NCBI GenBank assembly: GCA_017858055.1
Contig: JAFMCA010000013.1
Location: 1 to 53,748 of the forward strand
DNA from: Flavobacteriaceae bacterium
GTDB lineage: Bacteria; Bacteroidota; Bacteroidia; Flavobacteriales; Flavobacteriaceae
DNA: 53,748 bases
Reading direction: 5' to 3'
Position 1 is the first letter of the stretch. Each line of letters starts with the position of its first letter. The translations under genes and the position numbers were made by a program. The notes beneath the pieces are model-generated. The model had not been told where the DNA came from and did not search any database. It saw only the letters and a program-made list of their open reading frames with translations. Positions 1-10,319 of the stretch are shown one piece after another.

Positions 1-2
1 AG

Positions 3-80
3 AAGGGGGATCGTGTTATTCGTATTGCCATGTTGGTCACCATTTTTATTATGGCGGTTAAACTTTGGTTTTTTGAATAA
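3..80 (+). CDS. C-terminal end of a membrane protein (partial)
   Basis: An open frame enters from the left edge and ends at TAA (78-80). The 25 visible residues begin with a charged stretch (KGDRVIR), continue with one hydrophobic segment rich in Ile, Val and Met, and end in WFFE. This looks like the last transmembrane helix of a polytopic membrane protein. A TauE/SafE (TSUP) permease often ends this way, but that identification is a guess. The gene converges on ribB with no gap. Confidence 0.4.
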   Translation, partial: KGDRVIRIAMLVTIFIMAVKLWFFE

Positions 81-1220
81 CTAATAATTTTGGTATCCCT
101 CTATGGTTATACCATAACCTGTAATTCCAATTCTTGGAGCTTGTTTTGAATTACTAATTACCTTGAGTTTTTGAATGTTTAGGTCGTGGAGAATTTGAGC
201 GCCAATGCCGTAATCCTTGAAATCCATTTTCATGGGAGGAGCGACATTGTCCTTACCCTCCGCTTGCATTTGTTTTAAGAGACGTATTCGGGCAAGTAAA
301 TTTTCAGGTGTTTGTTCCTGATTGATAAACAATAAGGCTCCCTTATCGGCTTCATTGATCAACTTAAAAATATCATCCAGCCCTTTTCGAATCGAACCGG
401 TAAGCATACCGAGAATATCATTCGTGATTTTTGAGGAATGGATACGGGTCAATACGACATCTTTTTTATTCCAGTTCCCTTTAGTAAGGGCTAGGTGAAC
501 ATTGCCGTTTGTGGTTTGTTCGTATGCTCTAAGTCGAAAGGTACCGTATTGAGTATTGATTTCATGATCCGCTTTTTTTACAATCAAACTATCGTGTTGC
601 ATTCGATAAGAAACGAGATCTTCTATAGAAACAATCTTAAGTTGAAATTTATTTGCTACTTCCATAAGTTCTGGGAGTCGAGCCATAGTACCATCTTCAT
701 TCATGATTTCTACAATTACTCCAGCGGGTTGCATGCCTGCAAGTCGTGCAAAGTCTATGGCTGCTTCGGTATGCCCCGTTCTTCTCAAAACACCACCGCT
801 TTTTGCGATCAAAGGAAAAATGTGCCCTGGACGAGAAAGATCGTATGCTGAAGTTTCTGGATTCACAAGGGCTTGAACTGTTTTGGCTCGATCGGAAGCA
901 GAAATTCCTGTAGTTACTCCTTTGCCTTTTAAATCGACAGAAACTGTAAATGCTGTTTCTAAAGGATCAGTATTGTTCGTAACCATTCGATTTAGTTGCA
1001 ATGACTGACAGCGCTCCTCTGTTAGTGGAGCACAAATTAAACCTCTTCCGTGGGTTGCCATAAAATTGATTAACTCTGGAGTAATCTTTTCTGCTGCCGC
1101 AATAAAGTCTCCTTCGTTTTCCCGATTGGCATCATCAACAACAATTATAACCTCCCCATTTTTTATGGCTTCAATGGCTTCAGGAATAGAGTGTAATTTT
1201 ATTTTTTCTGTGGTCATCAT
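81..1220 (-). CDS. ribB: 3,4-dihydroxy-2-butanone-4-phosphate synthase with degenerate GTP cyclohydrolase II domain
   Basis: The N-terminal half (about residues 5-205) is a RibB domain that makes 3,4-dihydroxy-2-butanone 4-phosphate from ribulose 5-phosphate for riboflavin synthesis. It carries the acidic loop DDANRENEGDF (29-39), HGRGLICAPL (57-66) and the RPGHIFPL...GHTEAA block (130-154). The C-terminal half (about 225-379) has the fold signature of GTP cyclohydrolase II, including DYGIGAQIL (336-344). The block that normally holds the three zinc cysteines (RVHSECLTGD...RCDCG) reads RIHSSKITND...GSIRKG here, so all zinc ligands are gone. The half is therefore probably not catalytic, and a separate ribA is expected elsewhere. 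The start ATG overlaps the stop of the upstream lptF-like gene, so the two are likely translationally coupled. Confidence 0.9.
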   Translation of the reverse strand: MMTTEKIKLHSIPEAIEAIKNGEVIIVVDDANRENEGDFIAAAEKITPELINFMATHGRGLICAPLTEERCQSLQLNRMVTNNTDPLETAFTVSVDLKGKGVTTGISASDRAKTVQALVNPETSAYDLSRPGHIFPLIAKSGGVLRRTGHTEAAIDFARLAGMQPAGVIVEIMNEDGTMARLPELMEVANKFQLKIVSIEDLVSYRMQHDSLIVKKADHEINTQYGTFRLRAYEQTTNGNVHLALTKGNWNKKDVVLTRIHSSKITNDILGMLTGSIRKGLDDIFKLINEADKGALLFINQEQTPENLLARIRLLKQMQAEGKDNVAPPMKMDFKDYGIGAQILHDLNIQKLKVISNSKQAPRIGITGYGITIEGYQNY

Positions 1221-2671
1221 GTTTTTAATCTTTTCTTGATAAAAGGAATCTCTTTCAATATTTCAATCAGCGGGTAGTAGAGGTTAGACAAACTCACAAA
1301 GCCTTTGTCTGATGAGGCTCTTCGTGTCAAGATAATTGCAAAAGGAGTAAGGATTAAAGTAGAGAGCCAAGAAGCAAAAAATGGAGAAATGCTGTTGTCC
1401 TCTGCTGCATTGGTGCTAAATAAACCAATGTAATGATAGGTTAGAAAAATCAAAATGGAAAGGACTAAGGGTAGTCCTAACCCTCCTTTACGAATGATCG
1501 CACCTAATGAAGCTCCAATTAAAAACAGGAGTAGGGAAACAAAGAGTAAGGTGTATTTTTTGTACAGCTCAATTTTATGGAGATTAATTAACTTTTGAAA
1601 AGCAAAGAATTGCGTCCGTTTAGAATTCAGATCGCGAATACCCAATCGGATAGAGGAGATTCCTTCTTCAATCAATTGTATTTTTTTCCAATTTTCATCT
1701 GTGATGATAAAGTCCAATACGCTTTCGGGGATTGTGTCTTTAGCTTGGGGGTCAATTTCAACTTCTTTTAGTTTTTTAAGGTCGCTTTTTTTGGAAAAAT
1801 TTTCACTAAAGACTTGCTGTTCTTTACTGTAGGACTGTTGAAGTGTGTCGATGCTAACTTCCAACTGATCAATTTTTTGCATTCTAAAGGTAGAGGTGTA
1901 ATTCTCTTCATTAAGATCGACTTGGTTAAATTGAGAAAGATCAATGTTCATTTCGTAGGTCTCAAAAGAAACTTTGGCATGGGGGATTCGCTCTCGATCT
2001 CTAACTTTTTTGGGTTCAATATCTTCGTACCTGTTCCCATTATAAAGCACCAATTTAAGGTTGGGATCTGTCGGTTCATTTTTCATCTCCCCTCGTTCGG
2101 CTTTTATAACGATGTTGTTTTTTTTATCGAGGCTGTATTCATGGATAATGACATCTTCTAGGAAACGATCATTTTCTCCGTATTTCCTGCTGACCTTTAT
2201 ATTGATTTCTCCAATTTCATTAAAAATCCCTTCTCTTATGGCTAAGGTAGGTTCCAGTTTAGCTAGGTTTCGCCTTAGGTTATAGGATTTGAGTTCGCCA
2301 TAAGGAATCACATGATTCGAAAAATAAAAGGTTCCGATACCTAATAGCACATGAAAGATCACCAAACCATAAAGAGCTCTTTGCAAAGAAATTCCTGTAG
2401 ATTTCATGGCGGCAAATTCGTAATTTTCAGAGAGCGTGCCATAGGTCATTAAAGAAGCTAATAAAACGGAAAGCGGAAGTACGAGTGGAATTAGTTTTGG
2501 AGAGTAAAACAATAGAAACTTAAAAATAATAATGACATCCAATCCTTTACCAGCCAATTCATCTATAAAAAGCCAAAAGGTTTGAATTACGAAAATAAAC
2601 ATACAGATCGTGAAGACACTAATCAGACGCAGTAGATAGCTTTTTAAAATGTAGCGATCAATTATTTTCAA
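1217..2671 (-). CDS. LptF/LptG family permease
   Basis: This 484-residue protein belongs to the LptF/LptG (YjgP/YjgQ) family, the inner-membrane part of the LptB2FG ABC transporter that extracts lipopolysaccharide for transport to the outer membrane. It begins with the typical KIIDRYILKSYLLR segment. Three hydrophobic helices follow in the first 130 residues, then a large soluble periplasmic region (about 140-370), then three C-terminal helices from about residue 373. The periplasmic part is longer than in Escherichia coli, with a charged insertion around residues 255-320. The gene lies 3 bp after the lolA-like gene and overlaps ribB, inside the ftsK-lolA-lptF-ribB operon. Whether it acts as LptF or LptG cannot be told from one copy. 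Confidence 0.88.
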   Translation of the reverse strand: MKIIDRYILKSYLLRLISVFTICMFIFVIQTFWLFIDELAGKGLDVIIIFKFLLFYSPKLIPLVLPLSVLLASLMTYGTLSENYEFAAMKSTGISLQRALYGLVIFHVLLGIGTFYFSNHVIPYGELKSYNLRRNLAKLEPTLAIREGIFNEIGEINIKVSRKYGENDRFLEDVIIHEYSLDKKNNIVIKAERGEMKNEPTDPNLKLVLYNGNRYEDIEPKKVRDRERIPHAKVSFETYEMNIDLSQFNQVDLNEENYTSTFRMQKIDQLEVSIDTLQQSYSKEQQVFSENFSKKSDLKKLKEVEIDPQAKDTIPESVLDFIITDENWKKIQLIEEGISSIRLGIRDLNSKRTQFFAFQKLINLHKIELYKKYTLLFVSLLLFLIGASLGAIIRKGGLGLPLVLSILIFLTYHYIGLFSTNAAEDNSISPFFASWLSTLILTPFAIILTRRASSDKGFVSLSNLYYPLIEILKEIPFIKKRLKT

Positions 2672-2674
2672 TGC

Positions 2675-3316
2675 TTATTGGTTTATATAAAAATCAGGAT
2701 ATTGAGTAGCGTCGAAGGTGAAATAGTTTGCGGCTAATTTGATGTTGGGGGTAAAATTGGAAATGGTTAAAGTAGTTCGAGTCTCATTTGCACCTATTTC
2801 GATGAGGCGGTAAATCGTTTTTAAACGGGTGTCAATTCCCAACAAGAGGTATTTTACCTCCTTGTTTTCTTCTATGGGGATGAGTTTAATAAATTGAATA
2901 TTTCGTCCCATTACATTTTGTTTTATATCCCATTGAAAAGCATAGCCTTCTTTATAAAAATAAAGGAGTTTAGAGGGATTGATTCCAAAATCATCCTCTT
3001 CCTCAACGGTACTGATTGTAATTTCTTCGTTTTCAGGAACGATAGTATAGGTTTTTTGACCGTCAAATAACTGTTCAGCTCCTAAAAAGTTAAGTTTGTA
3101 ACGATCTCCAGAAACCGTAACCGATCCTTCGGTTTCTTGTTTGATGTTTTCTTGTCTGTTTTCCAACACATATACAAAATCAAATTGCATGGTTTTAAAA
3201 GAAGCGATTTTGGCAGAAACTTGATCGAGCAATTTTTTTGCTGCCTCTGTAGTTTGTGCTTTAACTGCAGTTCCAGAAAGGAACATGAATAAAAGAAAAA
3301 CAATAGATTTTCTCAT
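2675..3316 (-). CDS. lolA: LolA-like outer-membrane lipoprotein carrier
   Basis: The product is a secreted protein of about 213 residues. A signal peptide (MRKSIVFLLFMFLSGTAVKAQ) is followed by a LolA-type single domain with alternating beta strands, including FDFVYVLENRQENIKQETEGSV and a G-D-R-Y-K-L-N-F strand. LolA proteins carry lipoproteins across the periplasm between LolCDE and the outer membrane. The frame is open further upstream, but the ATG at 3316 is chosen because it sits directly before the signal peptide and lies 22 bp downstream of ftsK. The gene is co-directional with ftsK and lptF, so it is probably co-transcribed with them. The family is divergent, and the assignment rests on the fold pattern and on the conserved ftsK-lolA neighbourhood. 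Confidence 0.8.
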   Translation of the reverse strand: MRKSIVFLLFMFLSGTAVKAQTTEAAKKLLDQVSAKIASFKTMQFDFVYVLENRQENIKQETEGSVTVSGDRYKLNFLGAEQLFDGQKTYTIVPENEEITISTVEEEDDFGINPSKLLYFYKEGYAFQWDIKQNVMGRNIQFIKLIPIEENKEVKYLLLGIDTRLKTIYRLIEIGANETRTTLTISNFTPNIKLAANYFTFDATQYPDFYINQ

Positions 3317-3338
3317 GGTTTTTGTGTTGGTAGGGTAT

Positions 3339-5651
3339 TTAAATTTCTTCTTCGTTGAGTAATCTTTCCAATGAAGCAAAATCGGATATTAAAACTTGTC
3401 GTGCTTTGCTTCCTTCAAATGGACCTACTACTCCCGCAGCTTCCATTTGATCGATAATTCTGCCCGCTCTGTTGTATCCCAGTTTCAATTTCCTTTGCAA
3501 TAAAGATGCCGAACCCTGTTGAGCGGTTACAATAACTTCTGCTGCTTCTCTAAATAATGCATCGCGTTCGCTGGCGTCAATATCAAGGCTGCTGATACTT
3601 TCTTCTCCAACATATTCCGGGAGCAAGTGGGCATCGGCATAGCCTTTTTGTCCACCGATGTAAGCGGCTATACGCTCAACTTCTGGGGTGTCCACAAAAG
3701 CGCACTGAATTCGAGTCAATTCATTTCCTTGAGTGTAGAGCATGTCTCCTCTACCAATAAGTTGATCTGCTCCGCCACTATCCAAAATAGTTCTGGAATC
3801 AATCTTGGAGGTAACACGAAATGCGATTCGAGCAGGAAAATTGGCTTTGATAATTCCGGTAATCACATTGACGGAAGGGCGTTGAGTTGCGATTATTAAA
3901 TGAATTCCGATAGCTCGAGCCAATTGGGCCAAGCGGGCTATGGGAGTTTCTACTTCTTTCCCTGCGGTCATGATTAAATCAGCAAACTCGTCCACAACAA
4001 GGACGATGTAGGGTAAATAACTGTGTCCATCGTTGGGGTTTAATTTACGCTCTCTAAACTTTTTATTGTATTCTTTTAAGTTTCGGCACATTGCATTTTT
4101 GAGCAATTCGTAACGGTTATCCATCTCAATACACAATGAATTTAAGGTATTAATCACTTTAGTATTATCCGTGATAATGGCTTCTTCTGTATCGGGGAGT
4201 TTCGCTAGGTAATGCCTTTCAATTTTGTTATAGATGTTGAGTTCTACTTTTTTTGGATCAACCAAAACAAACTTTACCTCTGCGGGATGTTTTTTGTAAA
4301 GGAGGGAGGTTAAAACGGCATTCAGTCCAACAGATTTTCCTTGACCTGTAGCACCAGCCATCAATAAATGGGGCATTTTGGCAAGGTCAACTACAAAAGT
4401 TTCATTGCTAATGGTTTTACCTAATGCAATTGGTAATTCCATTTCAGCGTTTTGAAATCTGGAAGCACTAATTACAGATCGCATAGAAACAATACTGGGT
4501 TTTTGGTTAGGAACTTCAATTCCTATCGTCCCTTTGCCCGGTATAGGAGCAATGATACGAATTCCTAAAGCAGAGAGTGAAAGTGCAATATCGTCTTCTA
4601 AATTTTTAATTTTCGAAATGCGAATCCCTGCATCTGGAACAATCTCATATAGTGTAACGGTAGGTCCAATGGTTGCTTTAATATTCGCAATTCCAATTTT
4701 ATAATTGCTTAGAGTTTCTACAATTTTATTTTTATTTGCCTCTAATTCTTCTTGATTAATGGTAATTCCACTATCGCCATAATCTTTAAGTAGATCGTAG
4801 CCAGGCATTCTAAATTTGCTGAGTTCGAGGGTAGGGTCGAAGAAGCCTTGTTTTTCAACTAAAGTTTGAGCGAGTTTTTCATCAGCTGTCTCCTCTATGG
4901 GTGCTTCAATTTCCATTTTTATTTCCGGAGCCTCAACTTCAGAGGTTATCTTATCGATGGGAGGAAATTCGTCGATTGAATTGATGTTGTTTTCTTCGGT
5001 GTCGTTTTCTTCCAAGGGAATCTCTTCGGAAGGATTGCTATTGAGTTCTACATCTACTTTTGAATCGGATTCTTCTTTGGCGACTTCTTCGGATTGATTA
5101 AAACCCTTAAACCAGCTGGACATTTTTTCTGGGGTCCAACCCAATTCTACTACTAAGAAGCAGAGCAATACAAAAATAAGGATGGCTAAAAGTCCAAGTC
5201 GTCCAATATAGGTTATGGCAAATGCATGGATTTCAAAACCAATTATTCCAGACAAGATTGGAAATTCGGTCCAGACGTATCCAAACATCAAGCATGCCCA
5301 AAGCATATGAGCCAAGCCCCAAGCCCAAGCGTGAACAAGTCGTGTAGTAGTTGCGCCAAAAAATAATTTAAATCCTGTTAATCCCATAAGATACGGAATC
5401 AAAAAGGCCCCTAAACCGACCCCTTGGTAGATAAAAAAATTGGAGACGATTGCCCCTAATTTTTTAAGTACATTTTGTGCTTCAACACTGCGGTCTGTCA
5501 AAGAATTTAAGGTACTATAATCCGCTCTCCAGTTAAACAAATAGGAGATAAAGGCAAGAACTAAAAGTAAAGCGATAAGTAATAAAGCTCCGCCAAAGAG
5601 TACTTGTCTCTGACGTTTTTTTATTGGATTAGTTTCCTTCTTCTTAGCCAT
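3339..5651 (-). CDS. ftsK: FtsK/SpoIIIE-type DNA translocase
   Basis: This 770-residue protein pumps chromosomal DNA through the closing division septum and helps resolve dimers at dif. Four membrane helices occupy about residues 17-170. An acidic linker rich in Glu and Asp (185-260) is followed by the RecA-like motor with Walker A GATGQGKS (433-440) and the Walker B strand ending VVDEFADL. The C-terminal gamma winged helix (about 700-750, LQRKLKLGYNRAGRIIDQME) reads polarity sequences. The linker is short compared with E. coli FtsK, as is usual in Bacteroidota. The gene leads the ftsK-lolA-lptF-ribB block. A TAnnTTTG box lies 18 bp upstream of the ATG. Confidence 0.95.
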   Translation of the reverse strand: MAKKKETNPIKKRQRQVLFGGALLLIALLLVLAFISYLFNWRADYSTLNSLTDRSVEAQNVLKKLGAIVSNFFIYQGVGLGAFLIPYLMGLTGFKLFFGATTTRLVHAWAWGLAHMLWACLMFGYVWTEFPILSGIIGFEIHAFAITYIGRLGLLAILIFVLLCFLVVELGWTPEKMSSWFKGFNQSEEVAKEESDSKVDVELNSNPSEEIPLEENDTEENNINSIDEFPPIDKITSEVEAPEIKMEIEAPIEETADEKLAQTLVEKQGFFDPTLELSKFRMPGYDLLKDYGDSGITINQEELEANKNKIVETLSNYKIGIANIKATIGPTVTLYEIVPDAGIRISKIKNLEDDIALSLSALGIRIIAPIPGKGTIGIEVPNQKPSIVSMRSVISASRFQNAEMELPIALGKTISNETFVVDLAKMPHLLMAGATGQGKSVGLNAVLTSLLYKKHPAEVKFVLVDPKKVELNIYNKIERHYLAKLPDTEEAIITDNTKVINTLNSLCIEMDNRYELLKNAMCRNLKEYNKKFRERKLNPNDGHSYLPYIVLVVDEFADLIMTAGKEVETPIARLAQLARAIGIHLIIATQRPSVNVITGIIKANFPARIAFRVTSKIDSRTILDSGGADQLIGRGDMLYTQGNELTRIQCAFVDTPEVERIAAYIGGQKGYADAHLLPEYVGEESISSLDIDASERDALFREAAEVIVTAQQGSASLLQRKLKLGYNRAGRIIDQMEAAGVVGPFEGSKARQVLISDFASLERLLNEEEI

Positions 5652-5668
5652 GAACGAATTATATCTAA

Positions 5669-5676
5669 CAAAAATA
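5669..5676 (-). promoter_or_regulatory. Putative -7 box of the ftsK promoter
   Basis: On the minus strand the sequence TATTTTTG matches the Bacteroidota -7 consensus TAnnTTTG and ends 18 bp before the ftsK ATG. No TTG at the usual 17-23 bp upstream was found, so this is only half a promoter. Confidence 0.4.
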
Positions 5677-5754
5677 CAAATTCAATTCCAAAGGGATTCT
5701 ATTGTTGGTCAGGTTTAAATGAATAAGCCAAGGTAAAAATTGTACTGGAGTTTA

Positions 5755-5786
5755 AAATAAAAAACCCGATGAGAACACCGGGTTTA
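5755..5786 (-). terminator. Rho-independent terminator of katG
   Basis: A perfect 7-bp stem AAACCCG/CGGGTTT (5762-5768 and 5779-5785) with a 10-nt loop is followed, on the minus strand, by TTTTTATTTTAAA. It starts about 25 bp after the katG stop and separates katG from ftsK. Confidence 0.75.
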
Positions 5787-5810
5787 AGAGGTTTAGAATA
5801 GAATTGCAAT

Positions 5811-8105
<2,295 letters not shown>

Positions 8106-9590
8106 TCAATGAGAGGCGGTCACTTTGTTTACCTTTTCTTTTATTTTGATTTTGAAAAAAGCAAAGCATAAAGTCATCAAAGGACTGAGCCAGTTAAAAA
8201 TAGCATAAATAAAATATTCCCCTACTCCTACACCTAAAACCCCGGATTGATATGCTCCACAGGTATTCCAAGGAATCAAAACAGAGGTTACAGTTCCCGA
8301 GTCCTCCAATGTTCTGCTCAGGTTTTCAGGTGCAAGTCCCCTTTTCTTGTAGGCTTCTGCAAACATTTTACCTGGGATCACTATAGATAAATACTGATCT
8401 GAGGCGGTAAGGTTGATTGCAAGACAGGAAGCGACAGTGCTGGCAAACAACTGGAAGGTGGTTTGAGCCCATTCAAGTAAAGCGTTACTGATTCGAGCAA
8501 GTGCACCTATGGCATCCATTACTCCTCCAAAAACCATTGCACAAATAATCAACCATATTGTACCCAACATTCCTTCCATTCCACCTGAGCTAAACAAATC
8601 GTTCAGTATGGGATTGGAAGTAGTAATTTGAGTTGAAATTGTGATGGAATCCATGATTCCTTTGTAGGCTGAAGAGAAGGAAAAGGTTTCCACTTGAGCC
8701 ACTTCCATTAAAATATTTTGCTGGAAGATAAGTGCAAACAAACCGCCAAGTAAAGTTCCGATTAAAAGAGCGATAAGGGGGGGTGTTTTCCGTATAATCA
8801 AGAGCACGACCACCAAAGGGACAAAAAATAATCCCAAATGAATGGTAAATTTATCCTTGATAGCCATCATCAGTGCTGCGATATCTGCTGTACCTGAAGT
8901 GGTCTGTGTTAGACTGATAATAAAAAAGACGACAAGGGTGATGAGGATACTAGGAATCGTGGTGATGGTCATGTAGCGGATGTGGTTGAACAATTCACCT
9001 CCTGCCATAGCGGGTGCTAAGTTTGTGGTGTCGGAAAGGGGTGATAATTTATCTCCAAAATAGGCTCCGGAGATGACAGCTCCTGCCACCATACCTACTG
9101 GGATTCCCAATACTTTTCCAATCCCTATCAGTGCGATTCCTACCGTTGCGGATGTTGTCCAACTGCTTCCTGTAGCTAAAGAAATTATGGCACAAATAAG
9201 GATGCATGCGGGAAGAAAAATACTTGGATGAAGAATTTGCAAGCCGTAATAAATCATAGCTGGAATGATTCCACTAATTAACCATGTACCAGCTAATGCA
9301 CCTACAAAAAGCAAAATCAGTAAAGCTCCAGTGACTGATTGTAGATTTTCTGCTACTTTGTCGATCATCGAGTGATAACTAATCTTCATTTGAAAACCAA
9401 CTACAGCTGCAACAGCAGCGCCAAGGAGCAAAATGAATTGATTGGAACCACTCAAGGCATTGTCTCCATAGACCATAACATTGTACGACAAAAGAATAAC
9501 TAAGATGAGAATTGGAAAAAGAGCGCGTCCTAAAGAAAGTTGTTTGTATTTCAAAAAATCTGATTTTTGTTCAATTACAAGTTTAATCAA
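8106..9590 (-). CDS. nhaC: NhaC-family Na+/H+ antiporter
   Basis: This integral membrane protein of about 494 residues has roughly eleven to twelve hydrophobic segments and the NhaC/ion-transporter core. Conserved blocks include SLATGSSWTTSATVGIAL, GAVISGAYFGDKLSPLSDTTNLAPA (the Gly-Asp-Lys-Ser-Pro motif of the family) and ALEDSGTVTSVLIPWNTCGAY-like sequence near the C-terminus. The family exchanges protons for sodium to control pH and salt stress; the exact substrate could differ, for example malate/lactate-linked. The first possible start is TTG at 9590 and no ATG occurs until after the first helix begins, so the start is uncertain. It lies 45 bp downstream of the frameshifted methyltransferase gene. 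Confidence 0.88.
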   Translation of the reverse strand: MIKLVIEQKSDFLKYKQLSLGRALFPILILVILLSYNVMVYGDNALSGSNQFILLLGAAVAAVVGFQMKISYHSMIDKVAENLQSVTGALLILLFVGALAGTWLISGIIPAMIYYGLQILHPSIFLPACILICAIISLATGSSWTTSATVGIALIGIGKVLGIPVGMVAGAVISGAYFGDKLSPLSDTTNLAPAMAGGELFNHIRYMTITTIPSILITLVVFFIISLTQTTSGTADIAALMMAIKDKFTIHLGLFFVPLVVVLLIIRKTPPLIALLIGTLLGGLFALIFQQNILMEVAQVETFSFSSAYKGIMDSITISTQITTSNPILNDLFSSGGMEGMLGTIWLIICAMVFGGVMDAIGALARISNALLEWAQTTFQLFASTVASCLAINLTASDQYLSIVIPGKMFAEAYKKRGLAPENLSRTLEDSGTVTSVLIPWNTCGAYQSGVLGVGVGEYFIYAIFNWLSPLMTLCFAFFKIKIKEKVNKVTASH

Positions 9591-9635
9591 ATAAAACGAG
9601 ATGATTGCATTTAAATCCTTGAATACCGTGGAGCA

Positions 9636-10203
9636 TTACTTTCTACAGAGCAATAGTAGCCCAGTACCTACATCGATTGGAAAAGTGAAAAAATCGGGAT
9701 GGCATTTTAATTTTTCAACTAAAAAAAGCACTTTTTCTTGATGTCGCTTTGGCCAGTGAGCTTGATAGTTTAAATCGTCAATTAAATAAAATCCGTTGGG
9801 CTTTACCATGTGAAGAACGAGCTCTAAATCGGAAAATTTTCCTGCCCAGGTATCTGCATATTAAATCAAATTGCAGGTCTTTATGAGCTTCTATCCAAGA
9901 AGAGGCCTCTTCATTAACTAACTGAATCCGAGGATCTTCTCCGAAAAATTGTCGTGCGATGTCGAGAAGCGTAGGGTCTTTCTCAACACTAATTAATTCC
10001 CCCTCTGTATCCAGCCCATCCGCTATCCAAGCTAAGCCCATTCCTGTACCTGTACCTAATTCAAGAACCTTGGCTTTGGGTTTGGAGGAAACTAAGAGTC
10101 GTAAAAGTACCCCAACTTCATCTTCAGAGATTTGTTGAAATTTTAAACTTCTTGATGCGGCTTGTATGGCTTGGTAGTGATTGGGTAAAGAGTTGGATGA
10201 CAT
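9636..10203 (-). pseudogene. O-methyltransferase-like gene with a frameshift
   Basis: The first frame encodes a class I SAM-dependent methyltransferase of the O-methyltransferase (catechol/caffeoyl-CoA-like) group. It has the motif I strand VLELGTGTGMGLAWIA, an acidic strand end LISVEKD and the FDLI strand. After FDLI, at about 9858-9861, the frame runs into unrelated sequence. A second frame continues the family pattern without a gap: ADTWAGKFSDLELVL, then a KPNGFYLIDDLN block, ending GTGLLLLCRK-stop at 9636. The two halves fit if two bases (most simply TT) have been lost, restoring FDLI-F-ADTW. The intact protein would have about 189 residues. Either the gene is recently broken or this is a sequencing error. 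The substrate is unknown. Confidence 0.8.
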
Positions 10204-10291
10204 GGGATCTGAGATTTTGAACGTATTATAAAATTAAATTATTTTTTTGAAATCCATTCTTTTTACATGCATGAAGGCAAAGAAACATTTG

Positions 10292-10299
10292 TATTTTTG
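10292..10299 (+). promoter_or_regulatory. Putative -7 box of the lpdA promoter
   Basis: TATTTTTG matches TAnnTTTG and ends 20 bp before the preferred lpdA ATG at 10320. No TTG was seen at the standard distance upstream. Confidence 0.4.
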
Positions 10300-10319
10300 T
10301 CATCAAATTAATGTTGATT

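Noticed and set aside
1217-1230. FMN riboswitch expected before a riboflavin gene
   Set aside because: ribB overlaps the preceding coding region, leaving no leader; no conserved RFN-type elements were seen.
9778-10203. Complete 141-residue methyltransferase
   Set aside because: The last 30 residues do not fit the family, whereas a shifted frame continues it to a natural end at 9636; treated as frameshifted.
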